Below are positions 1 through 8,702 of a stretch of 64,000 nucleotides of DNA, piece by piece. The translations under genes and the position numbers were made by a program. This DNA is from Geobacteraceae bacterium (lineage in GTDB: Bacteria; Desulfobacterota; Desulfuromonadia; Geobacterales; Pseudopelobacteraceae), in the NCBI GenBank assembly GCA_013336525.1, contig JAAXTM010000002.1, positions 62,001 to 126,000 of the forward strand. The letters are read 5' to 3'. Positions within the stretch are counted from its first letter, which is position 1; each line of letters opens with the position of its first letter. Under the pieces are notes generated by a model that was given only the letters and a program-made list of their open reading frames with translations, had not been told where the DNA came from and did not search any database.

Positions 1-22
1 CCTTGATTTCATCAATTTTCAT
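1..22 (-). CDS. Start of an unidentified gene running off the left edge
   Basis: Only the first seven codons are in the window (ATG at 22-20, reading MKIDEIK). A purine-rich stretch (GGAAGAGGGG) lies upstream, and the ATG follows the STAS gene stop by 19 bases on the same strand, so it probably continues that operon. Product cannot be named from seven residues; the call rests on the ribosome site and context. Confidence 0.4.
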
Positions 23-41
23 CTGCAATCCCCTCTTCCTG

Positions 42-380
42 TCATATGTGCGGTGTGAGTTGAAAACTGCTTAACGTATTATATGTAGAGTTGATTTTAA
101 GTCCGGAATTCAGAAAATTTGTTCGAAGTTTGCCTGGTAAACTTACCAGCTCTGCCCCCACGCCACGAAGCCTGGGAATATACATGAGACCATCAAGGAT
201 CATTAGCCCGATGGAGTCAATGGCAGTTACCTGGCGGCAATCAATAAGGATCGTTTTTATTCCTTCGAATTTAATTTGCTGGAGGGCTCCGGCCAATGAA
301 TCAATAGTGACTTTTGTCAAACCGCTAAGTGTCCATTCTCCCTGCAAATGGGCAGTTGCACCGGAAACGGTAATTTTCAT
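42..380 (-). CDS. STAS-domain protein (anti-sigma factor antagonist-like)
   Basis: A 112-residue single-domain protein. The strand pattern near residues 36-62, with a DSIGL motif in the position of the DSSGL phosphorylatable-serine loop of SpoIIAA-type proteins, supports a STAS call. Such proteins bind an anti-sigma or switch kinase and are controlled by phosphorylation of that serine. The start is backed by AAGGGAG seven bases upstream of the ATG. Another gene begins 19 bases downstream on the same strand; the partner kinase is not visible in the window. The specific pathway (chemotaxis, stress or lipid asymmetry) is unknown. Confidence 0.75.
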   Translation of the reverse strand: MKITVSGATAHLQGEWTLSGLTKVTIDSLAGALQQIKFEGIKTILIDCRQVTAIDSIGLMILDGLMYIPRLRGVGAELVSLPGKLRTNFLNSGLKINSTYNTLSSFQLTPHI

Positions 381-463
381 AGTCGCTCCCTTATGAAGTT
401 AATTTGATAAAAAATTGAAGACATCGCGGAAGTCCATAATAAAGATTTTCGGAGGTCACCGCC

Positions 464-604
464 ATGGGGCATTTCGAAGTTAACGGTACAAAAAAACCCA
501 GATTGAAGTGGGAGGAGTTTTGGGTTGGTAAAAAGAACTTAATTTACTTTTTGAGGGGTGACAATCCATGTCGGACGGCATTCGGGACCCGCAATTCCGG
601 TTAA
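464..604 (+). CDS. Possible small basic protein, 46 residues, unknown function
   Basis: An ATG with a strong Shine-Dalgarno (GGAGG at 451-455, eight bases upstream) opens a 46-codon frame that ends in TAA at 602-604. The predicted product is basic and aromatic-rich (KWEEFWVGKKNLIYF near the middle). It is convergent with lipB and overlaps the lipB stop by four bases. I recognise no family. The ribosome site and clean ending argue for a gene; the short length and lack of a clear promoter argue for caution. Confidence 0.4.
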   Translation: MGHFEVNGTKKPRLKWEEFWVGKKNLIYFLRGDNPCRTAFGTRNSG

Positions 605-1245
605 TTGGTCTTATCACCGGAATCGGAAAGATGTGGTAAGCGATGGTTCAGAAGCAGCTCGAAACCCTTTTTCAAATGCATGCTGACCGCCGCTTCAGAC
701 GGTGGTTGTTCCAGTTCCAGCTCCATTGAGGTTACCGGGCAACCGGCCAGTCCACAGGGGTTGATTTTGTCATAGGCCCGCAGATCAGAGTGAATATTCA
801 GGCTAAAGCCGTGCATTGTCACCCAGCGGCGGACACCTACACCGATAAAGGCGATTTTGCCGCGCTCGGTCCAGACCCCTGTGCCGCCATTGTGGCGACA
901 GCCGCTGACACCGAAAAAGCCCACTGTTTCAATCAACAGTTCCTCAAGGAAGCGGAGCCAGCAATGCAGGTCGCGTCCACGCTTTCCCAGATTGACCAGT
1001 GGATATGCGACAAGCTGTCCCGGACCATGCCAGGTCACATCTCCTCCGCGGTTAATGCGCTCCACCGCCACGGTTGAATCCAGAACGTTTGCATGATCGC
1101 CGCCACTGCCGATGGTGTAGACCGAGGGATGTTCCAGCAGCAGCAGGGTCTCGGCCTCGCGCCCGGATGCAATTCCGGCTGCCAGCCTCTCCTGCAGAAC
1201 GAAAGCCTCATGAAACCCGATTACGCCGCAGTCGATAATTCTCAT
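601..1245 (-). CDS. lipB: Octanoyltransferase LipB
   Basis: LipB moves the octanoyl chain from octanoyl-ACP to lipoyl-domain lysines, the first step of endogenous lipoylation in the cytoplasm. The 214-residue length is normal for the family. Signature segments are visible: RGGDVTWHGPGQLVAYP (about residues 66-82), the lysine of KIAFIGVGV, the MHGFSLN segment, and NPCGL carrying the catalytic cysteine near residue 163. It is the last gene of an operon of acetyl-CoA synthetase, pyruvate dehydrogenase E1/E2 and an acyl carrier protein, which suggests that it modifies the E2 encoded in the same operon. lipA is not in the window. Confidence 0.95.
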   Translation of the reverse strand: MRIIDCGVIGFHEAFVLQERLAAGIASGREAETLLLLEHPSVYTIGSGGDHANVLDSTVAVERINRGGDVTWHGPGQLVAYPLVNLGKRGRDLHCWLRFLEELLIETVGFFGVSGCRHNGGTGVWTERGKIAFIGVGVRRWVTMHGFSLNIHSDLRAYDKINPCGLAGCPVTSMELELEQPPSEAAVSMHLKKGFELLLNHRLPHLSDSGDKTN

Positions 1246-1260
1246 GTTAATGCTCAGGCC

Positions 1261-1506
1261 TCAATCTATCCTGGCGGATAGATACCGCAGCATCCCTTCC
1301 AATGTGAAGACCTTCTCGTAATCCGCCTCGACGATGTCAACGCCGGTACTGTCGCTGAGCGCGATTATAAGCTGCAGAAAACTGTAGGAATCGATATCCA
1401 GCGCCTCACGGATGTTTTCGTCCGGGTCAACATCGTCGGGGTCGCACTCCGGCGCAATTTTTTTCAACTCCGTGAAGACTATTTCTTTCAGCTCTTTTTC
1501 GGTCAT
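1261..1506 (-). CDS. Acyl carrier protein
   Basis: An 81-residue acidic helical protein with an LDIDSYSFLQ motif; Ser40 in the DS pair is the expected 4'-phosphopantetheine site (classical ACPs have DSL). The gene overlaps the end of the E2 gene by four bases and lies 15 bases before lipB. LipB uses octanoyl-ACP, so a dedicated ACP here could supply the octanoyl group for lipoylating E2; this is an inference from position. It could instead be a general accessory ACP. The Leu-to-Tyr change after the serine marks it as divergent from the fatty-acid-synthesis ACP. Confidence 0.85.
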   Translation of the reverse strand: MTEKELKEIVFTELKKIAPECDPDDVDPDENIREALDIDSYSFLQLIIALSDSTGVDIVEADYEKVFTLEGMLRYLSARID

Positions 1507-2708
1507 AACTCCTCCGGCAGCTGCAGATGACGGTTGAGGGCCTCCAGAAACTGCGAACCGCGATGCCCGTCCGTCGCACGATGGTCGGCCGCAAGAGTCA
1601 CCGTAACAGTGCGGCGCACCCCCAGCATGCCGCCTTCCGCCCAGGGGCGCTCCATGATGCGGCCGAAAGCAACCAGCGCCACCTGGGGAGGATAGATGAC
1701 GCCATAGACCGCCCTGACCCCCAGATCCCCAAGATTGGTAACCGTAATAGTGGTGTCGGTCATTTCAGAACTCCGCAAACGACCGGCACGGGTCCGCTCG
1801 ACCAGATCCCCCATCGCTTTCATCAACTCAGTCAGGCCCAGCTTGTCCACGTGATGGATCGCAGGAGTAATCAGCCCGCCACCGCGAAGTGCTACGGCAA
1901 AGCCGATATGCAGTTCCTGCTTGACCTGCAGCCGTTCGTCAAGCCAGTAACCATTCAGCTCCGGCACATCGCGCAGCGCCTTGGCCACCCCCTTGAGCAG
2001 CAGCACAGCGGGGAGGAGCCGCTCCCTTATCGGGCGTTTCAGGTTTTCACCTTCCAGCCAGTGGAGCGGACGACTCATATCGATCTCCATCTCCAGGTAG
2101 TAGTGCGGTATCTCCCGGTTGGAGCGGCTCATGGCCGCCGCAATCGCCTGCCGCATTCCCTGCTGGAGCGTTCCGGCGGCCGCCGGCAGCGGGCGCGAGG
2201 CTGCCGCCGCTTCGGCTGAAGAAGCCGCTTTCTGAGCTGCCTGTTCGATATCTATCCGTTGTATGGCGCCGTGCGGACCGGTGCCCCGGACATCTTCAAC
2301 ATTGACCCCCAGCTCGGCCGCCAGCCGGCGCGCCGATGGCGAACAGGCCAGCCGTTCTGCCCGGACAGGCGGGCGCTCCGACGGAACCTCTGCCGGCTTA
2401 AGCTGTTCCGGCTCGGCTTTGACGGTTACAGGCGGCGGAACTGTACCGGCTTTTTCAGCCGCGGCAGCAGCGCCCTCAGGATTGATCATCGCAAGTACGG
2501 TTCCGACCGGCACACGCTGCCCCGCCTGCACGAGCGCTTCACCGATAATCCCGTCCTCGAAGATTTCGACCTCGAACAGCCCTTTCTGTGTCTCCACAGT
2601 CGCGACAATATCGCCCCGCCTGCAGCGGTCGCCAGGCTTGACCAGCCACTCCACGAGACGACCGGCCTCCATGTCGGCCCCCAGACTAGGCATGCGGAAC
2701 TCACCCAT
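1503..2708 (-). CDS. Dihydrolipoamide acyltransferase (E2) of pyruvate dehydrogenase-type complex
   Basis: The E2 core transfers the acetyl group from lipoamide to CoA. In 401 residues there is one N-terminal lipoyl domain with the lipoyl lysine Lys42 (ETQKGLFE), an Ala/Pro/Glu-rich linker, a peripheral-subunit-binding domain ([13 protein letters not shown], about 120-155), a second linker, and the catalytic domain ending in [10 protein letters not shown] (active His376, Asp380). It overlaps E1beta by eight bases and the ACP gene by four. Substrate could be pyruvate, acetoin or branched 2-oxo acids; the E1alpha sequence and the neighbouring acetyl-CoA synthetase favour pyruvate. Confidence 0.9.
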   Translation of the reverse strand: MGEFRMPSLGADMEAGRLVEWLVKPGDRCRRGDIVATVETQKGLFEVEIFEDGIIGEALVQAGQRVPVGTVLAMINPEGAAAAAEKAGTVPPPVTVKAEPEQLKPAEVPSERPPVRAERLACSPSARRLAAELGVNVEDVRGTGPHGAIQRIDIEQAAQKAASSAEAAAASRPLPAAAGTLQQGMRQAIAAAMSRSNREIPHYYLEMEIDMSRPLHWLEGENLKRPIRERLLPAVLLLKGVAKALRDVPELNGYWLDERLQVKQELHIGFAVALRGGGLITPAIHHVDKLGLTELMKAMGDLVERTRAGRLRSSEMTDTTITVTNLGDLGVRAVYGVIYPPQVALVAFGRIMERPWAEGGMLGVRRTVTVTLAADHRATDGHRGSQFLEALNRHLQLPEEL

Positions 2709-3696
2709 GTCCCACCATCCTTTTTACCGTTGCGACGATCGCATCTACCTGCGGCAGAGCCGCTTCCTCCATGTGCCGGGCATACGGCATCGGCACCTCG
2801 GCGCTGCAGATCCGCGCCACCGGAATATCGAGCTCGTAAAATGCCTGTTCCATGATCCGCGCCGAGATTTCGGCGGAGATGCTGCCGCTGCGCCACCCTT
2901 CATCCACGATCAGGGCACGGTGGGTTCTGGCGATCGATGCCAGATAGGTGGCATCGTCCAGCGGCCGCAACGTACGCAGGTCGATCACCTCCGCCTCGAT
3001 CCCCTCTTTCGCCAGAGCTGCCGCTGCATCAAGGCACTTGTACAGGCTGGCGCTGTAGGTAATGATTGTTATGTCGGTTCCAGGCCGCCGCACCATGGCT
3101 GAGTCGATATCCACCGCACCGGCATCAGCGGCAAGTGCACCCTCCAGATTGTAAAGGGTGTTGTTTTCAAAGATGATCACCGGATCCGGATCCTGCAGCG
3201 CACTCCAGAGCATGCCGCGCGCATCCTCCAGTGTGGCGGGGGACAGGACACGGAGGCCGGGAATATGGGCATACCACCCCTCCAGTGAATGGGCGTGCTG
3301 GGCGGCAAGCTGTTTTCCGGCACCGGTCGCCATGCGGATTACCAGCGGCACGTTAAACTGCCCCCCCGACATATGCTGGATCGTGGCGGCGTTGTTCATG
3401 ATCTGGTCCAGCGCCAGCAGGCTGAAGTTGACCGTCATAACCTCCACTATCGGACGCATTCCGCCAAGAGCGGCACCTATCCCTGCCCCGACAAAGGCCG
3501 ATTCGGACAGCGGCGTATCGCGAATCCGCTCCGGACCGAACTCCGCCAGCAACCCCTTGCTGACAGCATAGCAACCACCGTAATACCCGACATCCTCGCC
3601 CATCAGAAACACCCGTTCATCCCTGATCAGCGCCTCGCGAATCGCCATTTTCACAGCCTCGCGGTAGGTTGTAGAATTGGTCGCCTGCTCGCTCAT
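2701..3696 (-). CDS. Pyruvate dehydrogenase-type E1 component, beta subunit
   Basis: A 331-residue transketolase-like beta subunit. It opens with the conserved [12 protein letters not shown] and the GEDVGYYGG segment, continues through a pyrimidine-binding domain and ends with the C-terminal transketolase domain ([17 protein letters not shown]). With the alpha subunit it forms the thiamine-diphosphate decarboxylase. It overlaps E1alpha by four bases and E2 by eight, so the three are translationally coupled. No E3 (dihydrolipoamide dehydrogenase) gene is in the cluster. Confidence 0.9.
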   Translation of the reverse strand: MSEQATNSTTYREAVKMAIREALIRDERVFLMGEDVGYYGGCYAVSKGLLAEFGPERIRDTPLSESAFVGAGIGAALGGMRPIVEVMTVNFSLLALDQIMNNAATIQHMSGGQFNVPLVIRMATGAGKQLAAQHAHSLEGWYAHIPGLRVLSPATLEDARGMLWSALQDPDPVIIFENNTLYNLEGALAADAGAVDIDSAMVRRPGTDITIITYSASLYKCLDAAAALAKEGIEAEVIDLRTLRPLDDATYLASIARTHRALIVDEGWRSGSISAEISARIMEQAFYELDIPVARICSAEVPMPYARHMEEAALPQVDAIVATVKRMVGHG

Positions 3697-4673
3697 ACCC
3701 CGCTCCTTTCCGAGCAGACAAACCGGGTCAGGTCTTCAACCGGCTCCCAGCTGCCGGCCTCGGCAAAGGCCACCGACGCTTCGACCTCCGCAGTCACGCT
3801 CTGCTCCAATGAGGACATCTCCTGATCGCTGAAAAGGCCCACCTCACGCAGGCGTCGGATCAACAGATCGATAGGATCGCGTTTCTTCCACTCTTCCACC
3901 TCTTCACGGGTGCGGTACAGCTCCGCATCAAACATCGAATGAGGGCGGAAACGGTAGGTGCGGCATTCAAGCAAGTACGGGCCGTTCCCATGGCGCAGAT
4001 GAGCAGTCGCGATCCGGGCCGCTTCCTCAACAGCCATGACATCCATGCCGTCTACCGCCGCAGAAGCCATGCCATAGGCAGCCCCCTTGGCTGCGATGTC
4101 GAGCGAGGCCTGGGTGTAGCGGATCGCGGTACCCATCGCATAGAGGTTGTTTTCGCAGAGAAACAGCACCGGCAGCTTCCAGAGCGAGGCCAGATTCATG
4201 GATTCATGAAAATCACCCTCGGCCACCGCACCGTCGCCGAAGAAACAGCAGGTCACCCGGTTCTGTCCCCGCATCTTGTCGGCCAGAGCAAGCCCAACCG
4301 CCAGCGGGATGCCGCCGCCGACAATGGCGTTGCCTCCGTAAAAACGGGTCGCCGCATCAAAAATATGCATCGACCCTCCCCTCCCACGGCTGCACCCCTC
4401 CTGTTTGCCGTACATCTCCGCCATGATGCTGTCGGCGCTCATGCCGCGCGCCAATGCCTGGCCATGCTCGCGATAGGTCGCCACAACCGCGTCCTCGGGG
4501 GTCAGTGCAGCCATCACCGCCACCGCCACCGCCTCCTCGCCGATGTAAAGGTGCAGGAAGCCGCGAATCTTCGCAGCGCTGTACAACTCGGCCGACTTCT
4601 CTTCAAAACGGCGGATCAGCAGCATCATCCGGAGTTGAGCCATGCCATGCTCACGGTCTATTTGAGTAGTCAT
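3693..4673 (-). CDS. Pyruvate dehydrogenase-type E1 component, alpha subunit
   Basis: A 326-residue thiamine-diphosphate enzyme subunit. The ThDP-binding motif is visible as [15 protein letters not shown]...CENN, and the RGRGGSMH segment and IRRFEEK opening are typical of pyruvate/acetoin dehydrogenase alpha subunits rather than the larger branched-chain type. It overlaps the acetyl-CoA synthetase stop by four bases and the E1beta start by four. Assignment to pyruvate over acetoin is an inference; no acetoin-specific genes (acoR, acoX) are visible nearby. Confidence 0.88.
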   Translation of the reverse strand: MTTQIDREHGMAQLRMMLLIRRFEEKSAELYSAAKIRGFLHLYIGEEAVAVAVMAALTPEDAVVATYREHGQALARGMSADSIMAEMYGKQEGCSRGRGGSMHIFDAATRFYGGNAIVGGGIPLAVGLALADKMRGQNRVTCCFFGDGAVAEGDFHESMNLASLWKLPVLFLCENNLYAMGTAIRYTQASLDIAAKGAAYGMASAAVDGMDVMAVEEAARIATAHLRHGNGPYLLECRTYRFRPHSMFDAELYRTREEVEEWKKRDPIDLLIRRLREVGLFSDQEMSSLEQSVTAEVEASVAFAEAGSWEPVEDLTRFVCSERSGV

Positions 4674-6433
4674 AATGATTCTCCCCCTTCCAGGGTAGAG
4701 GTATCACCTTCTGGCAGCCCAAGCTCCCGCGCCTTTAGCAGCCTGCGCATGATCTTGCCGCTGCGGGTCTTGGGCAGGTTGTCGATAAATGCCAGCTCCT
4801 TTGGTGCGACCGCCGAGCCGAGCTTTGTACGGCCGAAACCGATCAGTTCCAGTCGCAGCTCTTCAGAGGCGCTGAAACCGGGCTTCAGCACGACAAAGAC
4901 CTTGACGATCTCACCGATAACCGGCTCCGGCTTACCGATCACCCCGGCCTCGGCTACGGCCGGATGCTCCATCAGGCAGCTCTCCACTTCGAACGGCCCG
5001 ACCATATGACCGGCGGTCTTGATAATGTCGTCGCCGCGCCCGATGAACCAGTAATAGCCGTCCCTGTCCCGCCGCGCCAGGTCGCCGGTCAGATACCACT
5101 CTCCGACAAAGCATTTGCTGTAGCGCGCATCGTCATGCAGGTAGGCACGGAACATCGATGGCCAGCCGCGCCGCAGGGCCAGTTCGCCCTGCACCTCGTC
5201 CCCTTCCGGCTGAACCGTATCAGAATCGGTACGGGTTACAATGGCGGCCTCAATCCCCGGCAGCGGACGCCCCATGGAGCCGGGGCGGATATCCATGGCG
5301 GCATAGTTGGCGATCATGATACCGCCGGTTTCGGTCTGCCACCAGTTGTCGTGGATCGGCAGTCCAAGCACTCTTTCTCCCCAGAGAACCGCCTCAGGAT
5401 TGAGCGGTTCACCAACGCTGTGCACGAGTCGCAGCTTCTTGAGATCGAAACGCTGCCTCTGTTCCAACGGTGCGCGCATCAGCATCCTGATCGCAGTGGG
5501 GGCCGTGTACCAGACGGTCACCCGCTGTTCCTGCAGAATCCGGTACCACCGCTCCGCATCGAAGTCCATCTCGTCGACGATGCTGGTAACACCATGCAGC
5601 AGCGGCGCGATGATTCCGTAGGAGGTGCCGGTCACCCACCCAGGATCGGCTGTGCACCAGAATATATCATCAGGGTGCAGATCCAACACATATCTGCCGG
5701 TTATGAAGTGGGTATGGACCGCATTATGGACGTGCACCGCTCCCTTCGGCATGCCGGTGGTGCCGCTTGTGAAGTGCAGGATCGCCATATCTTCGGGGTC
5801 TGTGGGGGGGATTGTGAATATGCCGGAGGAATCGGCCATCAGCCGCGGCAGCGACAGAACTCGCTCATTCAGGTCGTACTCAAGATCGATCAGCAGCACA
5901 TACCGGAGCTCCGGGAGCCTTTCCAGCAGCGACGCCACCTTCTTCCGGTACTGCCGCTCGGTTGTTACCAGCACCTTCGCATTACCCCTCTCCAGGCGCT
6001 GGAAGATCGGCTCCGGCCCGAAGGCTGAAAAGAGCGGACAGAAGACGCTGCAGTTTTTCAGGGTGCCGAAGAAAGTTGTGTAAAGGGCCGCGATACGGCC
6101 TGACAGACAGAACACCCGCTCACCCTTTGCCACCCCGAGACTCCGGAGCAGATTGGCAAAGCGGTTGCTCCGCTCCTTCATGCCGCCATAGGTCAGATCA
6201 ACAGACCTGCCGTTCTGCCCCAGGCAGCGAATAGCGACGTGCTCGCGCAGCGGACCGGCGGCATGGCGATCTACCGCCTCATGGGCGATATTAAGCCCCT
6301 TCCCCTCCGGAAGGCCGCTCAACTCGCTGCGCACACTTTCCCAGGTAAAACCGGCGCAGGTATTTTCATAGTCAAGCAGGTGCGGCGTAACTGCCAAGGC
6401 AGCGGGATTCTTTTCGATGGGAGATATTTTCAT
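4670..6433 (-). CDS. Acetyl-CoA synthetase (AMP-forming)
   Basis: A 587-residue member of the adenylate-forming superfamily, close in length to the Bacillus AcsA type. Seen: the P-loop [12 protein letters not shown], the NWWQTETGG acetate-pocket motif with the tryptophan that limits acyl length, the [17 protein letters not shown] hinge region, and the [11 protein letters not shown]-terminal lysine used for regulation by acetylation. It activates acetate to acetyl-CoA. First gene of a six-gene operon with the pyruvate dehydrogenase subunits, ACP and lipB, all overlapping or nearly so. The ATG has AAGGGGG upstream. Confidence 0.9.
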   Translation of the reverse strand: MKISPIEKNPAALAVTPHLLDYENTCAGFTWESVRSELSGLPEGKGLNIAHEAVDRHAAGPLREHVAIRCLGQNGRSVDLTYGGMKERSNRFANLLRSLGVAKGERVFCLSGRIAALYTTFFGTLKNCSVFCPLFSAFGPEPIFQRLERGNAKVLVTTERQYRKKVASLLERLPELRYVLLIDLEYDLNERVLSLPRLMADSSGIFTIPPTDPEDMAILHFTSGTTGMPKGAVHVHNAVHTHFITGRYVLDLHPDDIFWCTADPGWVTGTSYGIIAPLLHGVTSIVDEMDFDAERWYRILQEQRVTVWYTAPTAIRMLMRAPLEQRQRFDLKKLRLVHSVGEPLNPEAVLWGERVLGLPIHDNWWQTETGGIMIANYAAMDIRPGSMGRPLPGIEAAIVTRTDSDTVQPEGDEVQGELALRRGWPSMFRAYLHDDARYSKCFVGEWYLTGDLARRDRDGYYWFIGRGDDIIKTAGHMVGPFEVESCLMEHPAVAEAGVIGKPEPVIGEIVKVFVVLKPGFSASEELRLELIGFGRTKLGSAVAPKELAFIDNLPKTRSGKIMRRLLKARELGLPEGDTSTLEGGESL

Positions 6434-6472
6434 GCAGGCCCCCTTACTATTTTAGCTCGTCAAGTATCCTTC

Positions 6473-6787
6473 CTACGACAGCATCTGATTCCAGGTATTT
6501 TTTTCTACAGCCGCATGTAATTTGGATACCACGTCAAACCACTGCGTTTCAGCCTGATCATTAAACTTGAACTCTTCGAGCTTATGCCCTTCCTTATTGT
6601 ATATAGCCAAAACAGCGTACTTTTTTCCTTTATTTAGCCAGTTATCAACGGTCACCCTGCCACTGCCAAACTCAACACCATACCTGCTTTCAGATCCTGC
6701 CCTGGCCCACTGCAACCTTGATTCTGCAGTGCGTATGGTCAGCATTTGCACCAATTCCTTTAGTTTAGCGTCAGTAATCTGATTCAC
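6473..6787 (-). CDS. Hypothetical protein
   Basis: A 104-residue soluble protein, GTG start, ending 39 bases before the acetyl-CoA synthetase gene. No family is recognised. An alternative ATG at 6745-6743 has a better ribosome site (AAAGGA) and would give 90 residues. The product mixes polar helices with a beta-rich middle (KYAVLAIYNKEG). There is no signal peptide or metal motif. It may be co-transcribed with the downstream acs-pdh operon, but nothing in the sequence gives a function. Confidence 0.6.
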   Translation of the reverse strand: MNQITDAKLKELVQMLTIRTAESRLQWARAGSESRYGVEFGSGRVTVDNWLNKGKKYAVLAIYNKEGHKLEEFKFNDQAETQWFDVVSKLHAAVEKNTWNQMLS

Positions 6788-6878
6788 CTTTTATCTTGTG
6801 GCGGCACAAACTCCTTGGCGTTTGCCGTGACACAGACTTCGGTCTCATTTTTGAAATATCCGTTTTTACTGGCCCTCC

Positions 6879-7502
6879 TTAAAAATTGTTACCAAGGAGA
6901 TTAGCAACCTCCCGCTCGTGATGGACGATGGTTTGCATCTGGTCAAGAATGGCCAGGAACAGTGGAGCCGCTTGTGGAAAACAGAGCCCCTCGACCAGAC
7001 GGGTCTCGTGGTCGGTGGCAAACTGGAGGCAGGAGTGAGCAAGATCTTTGCAGGCATCCAGTGCGCTCTGGCGGATATCTTTGCCGCCGTTGTGTATGAC
7101 ATCCGTCAGGCAGCTGAGGATTTCTGTATGCCGGTCAAACAGGTGGCTGACCTGGGAAACAGCCTTATCGGAGAACAATATGCCGTCCTTGATCTGTTTT
7201 TGCAGTGTTTCCTCAAGGCGGCAGGTAGTTTCGGTTATTAGCCTGAGATGGGTAAGAATGCTGTGAATACGGAGATAAGGCTCTTTTATATCTCCATGTT
7301 TTTCTGACATCTGCCCGGTTATCTTGTAAATAGCGGAGTCAATTTTCCGGCACAGGGGGTCCTGCTGGTTATTAAGCTGGACAAGCAGTTGGGCGCGCTG
7401 GTGAAGAAAGGCTTTTCTGGCCGTGTTCATCACGTCAATGAGCTCGTCAACGATCGGGACAAGATCCTCTAACTGCTCTCGCATCGTAAGTTCTCCATTC
7501 AT
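6879..7502 (-). CDS. Hypothetical all-helical protein (PhoU-like bundle possible)
   Basis: About 207 residues from the ATG at 7502, which has AAAGGA eight bases upstream; an earlier ATG at 7526 lacks a ribosome site. The product is almost entirely amphipathic helix with scattered histidines and leucine heptads, resembling in style the helical bundles of PhoU or DUF47 proteins. That resemblance is only an impression; no signature motif is seen. Gene order and function are otherwise uninformative. Confidence 0.6.
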   Translation of the reverse strand: MNGELTMREQLEDLVPIVDELIDVMNTARKAFLHQRAQLLVQLNNQQDPLCRKIDSAIYKITGQMSEKHGDIKEPYLRIHSILTHLRLITETTCRLEETLQKQIKDGILFSDKAVSQVSHLFDRHTEILSCLTDVIHNGGKDIRQSALDACKDLAHSCLQFATDHETRLVEGLCFPQAAPLFLAILDQMQTIVHHEREVANLLGNNF

Positions 7503-7554
7503 GGCACATTTCCTTTCAGTACTCATGTAATAATTCAGGCAGTACCTGCCGCGG

Positions 7555-7839
7555 TTACTTATCTGACTTTAGCAGGCTGGAAGCACCCGGTAACATCCAA
7601 GCGACAAAAGCCCCGAAAAAGTGCCGGGGCTTTCTATAAACACTGATTGACGCAACGTAGAGATCTTTTTTCCAATTCGTCGGTAAGCTGACTACTCGGG
7701 CCGAAATACATGCTCCGTTATGACCACGTACCCCGGTAGAGAACCTTTCGGCAGCCCCCTTTTTGAAGCGGTTGTTACGCGCCTGGCGGATGGTTGTATA
7801 AGCCTTCGGCTTAATCTCGCGTGCGTCAATCAGTGCCAT
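7555..7839 (-). CDS. Doubtful basic protein, 94 residues
   Basis: An ATG frame of 94 codons, rich in Lys/Arg at its start. Against it: an intrinsic terminator hairpin (7606-7633) lies inside the frame about 17 codons before the stop, and the sequence upstream of the ATG is full of potential stems. It may be a real small protein whose transcript reads through, or a chance frame inside a non-coding RNA. No family recognised. Confidence 0.3.
   Translation of the reverse strand: MALIDAREIKPKAYTTIRQARNNRFKKGAAERFSTGVRGHNGACISARVVSLPTNWKKDLYVASISVYRKPRHFFGAFVAWMLPGASSLLKSDK
7606..7633 (-). terminator. Intrinsic terminator hairpin
   Basis: AAAGCCCCG and CGGGGCTTT pair across a nine-base loop; on the minus strand the stem is followed by TTTT. 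It sits inside the doubtful 94-codon frame. Confidence 0.6.
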
Positions 7840-8040
7840 GCCCTGAAATTTCGTAAACCCGTTTAAGTAACTACCCTTTACCTGACTATCTTCCAGGAAG
7901 ACGCTTCAGGCTTCCTTCTCCGAAGAGGGCTTGCACACCACGTCTGCACCCGGCATATTAAGAGCCTTTGATTATCGGCAGATGACACAACGGCGTACTA
8001 CGTAAATTCCAGAACAATTTTGTGAAAGAGCAACTTCCTT
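7606..8040 (-). ncRNA. Possible structured transcript of about 430 nt, class unknown
   Basis: On the minus strand a TTGACT box (8075-8070) with AAAATA 17 bases on (8052-8047) could start a transcript near 8040, and a GC stem followed by TTTT ends it at about 7606. Between them are short stems, for example AGGAAG...CTTCCT and TCT-TCGG-AGA (about 7895-7935). I compared it by eye with RNase P RNA, tmRNA, 6S RNA and c-di-GMP riboswitch consensus elements and found no match. Inference only; it could simply be the mRNA of the doubtful 94-codon frame. Confidence 0.25.
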
Positions 8041-8106
8041 CACTTATATTTTACTCCACTGCATATACTAGTCAAGCGGGTGAAACAAAAAAAACATGCG
8101 TTCCGG

Positions 8107-8664
8107 TTAACGCTCGCAGCTGACACCTGAAGGGGGCAGCGTAAAATTCCTGATGGGAATATGTACGGCGCCTTGCGAAGTCAACCGGCTTTGAAACAGG
8201 GTAAACTCCCGCACCCGAAACGGTGTAAATTTCGGCTTTTCAGGCTGGTCCAGAAACGCGCCAGACTCCCTGGAAGCCGGAAACTTCAGCCGAGCCAGTG
8301 TTATATGCGGGGAAAATGGACGTTCCTCCTGGGGAATGCCACAGGCAAGCACGGCTTCGCGCACCATGGCGGCGAGTTTCTTCAGATGCGGATGTGGCTC
8401 CACCCCGATCCAAAGCACCCGCGGACGGTGACGGCCAGGGAAGCAGCCTGTTCCACTGAAGCAGAGCTTGAATTCAGGACTATGTATAAGTGCAAGCTCC
8501 GTTTTCAGCAGTTCCACGGCACCCTCTTCCACCTCACCCAGAAAGGCCAGGGTCAGGTGGATCTGTTCTGCTGGAACCCAACGGGCACCAGGGATATCCA
8601 CATGCAGGCAGCTGATCTTTTTTTTGAGTTCATCCGGGATCTCTATGGCTATAAAGAGCCGCAT
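8107..8664 (-). CDS. thpR: RNA 2',3'-cyclic phosphodiesterase ThpR
   Basis: A 2H-phosphoesterase family protein of about 185 residues. The two HxTx catalytic motifs are present: HLTLAFLGE near residue 37 and HITLARLKF near residue 124, spaced as in the family. It hydrolyses 2',3'-cyclic phosphodiester ends of RNA in vitro; the cellular role is unclear. The ATG at 8664 is preferred because AAGGGG lies eight bases upstream. It follows the geranylgeranyl-reductase gene by 38 bases on the same strand. Confidence 0.88.
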   Translation of the reverse strand: MRLFIAIEIPDELKKKISCLHVDIPGARWVPAEQIHLTLAFLGEVEEGAVELLKTELALIHSPEFKLCFSGTGCFPGRHRPRVLWIGVEPHPHLKKLAAMVREAVLACGIPQEERPFSPHITLARLKFPASRESGAFLDQPEKPKFTPFRVREFTLFQSRLTSQGAVHIPIRNFTLPPSGVSCER

Positions 8665-8702
8665 AAATTGCACCCCTTGTATTATCGCTCTTCACTCTGA
8701 AT

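Noticed and set aside
3939-5009. Plus-strand frame of 356 codons opposite the E1alpha and acetyl-CoA synthetase genes
   Set aside because: Both minus-strand genes have full family motifs; the plus frame has no recognisable motif and crosses two genes.
7840-7990. Possible c-di-GMP or related riboswitch upstream of the doubtful frame
   Set aside because: The conserved GEMM core elements could not be found; only generic short stems are present.
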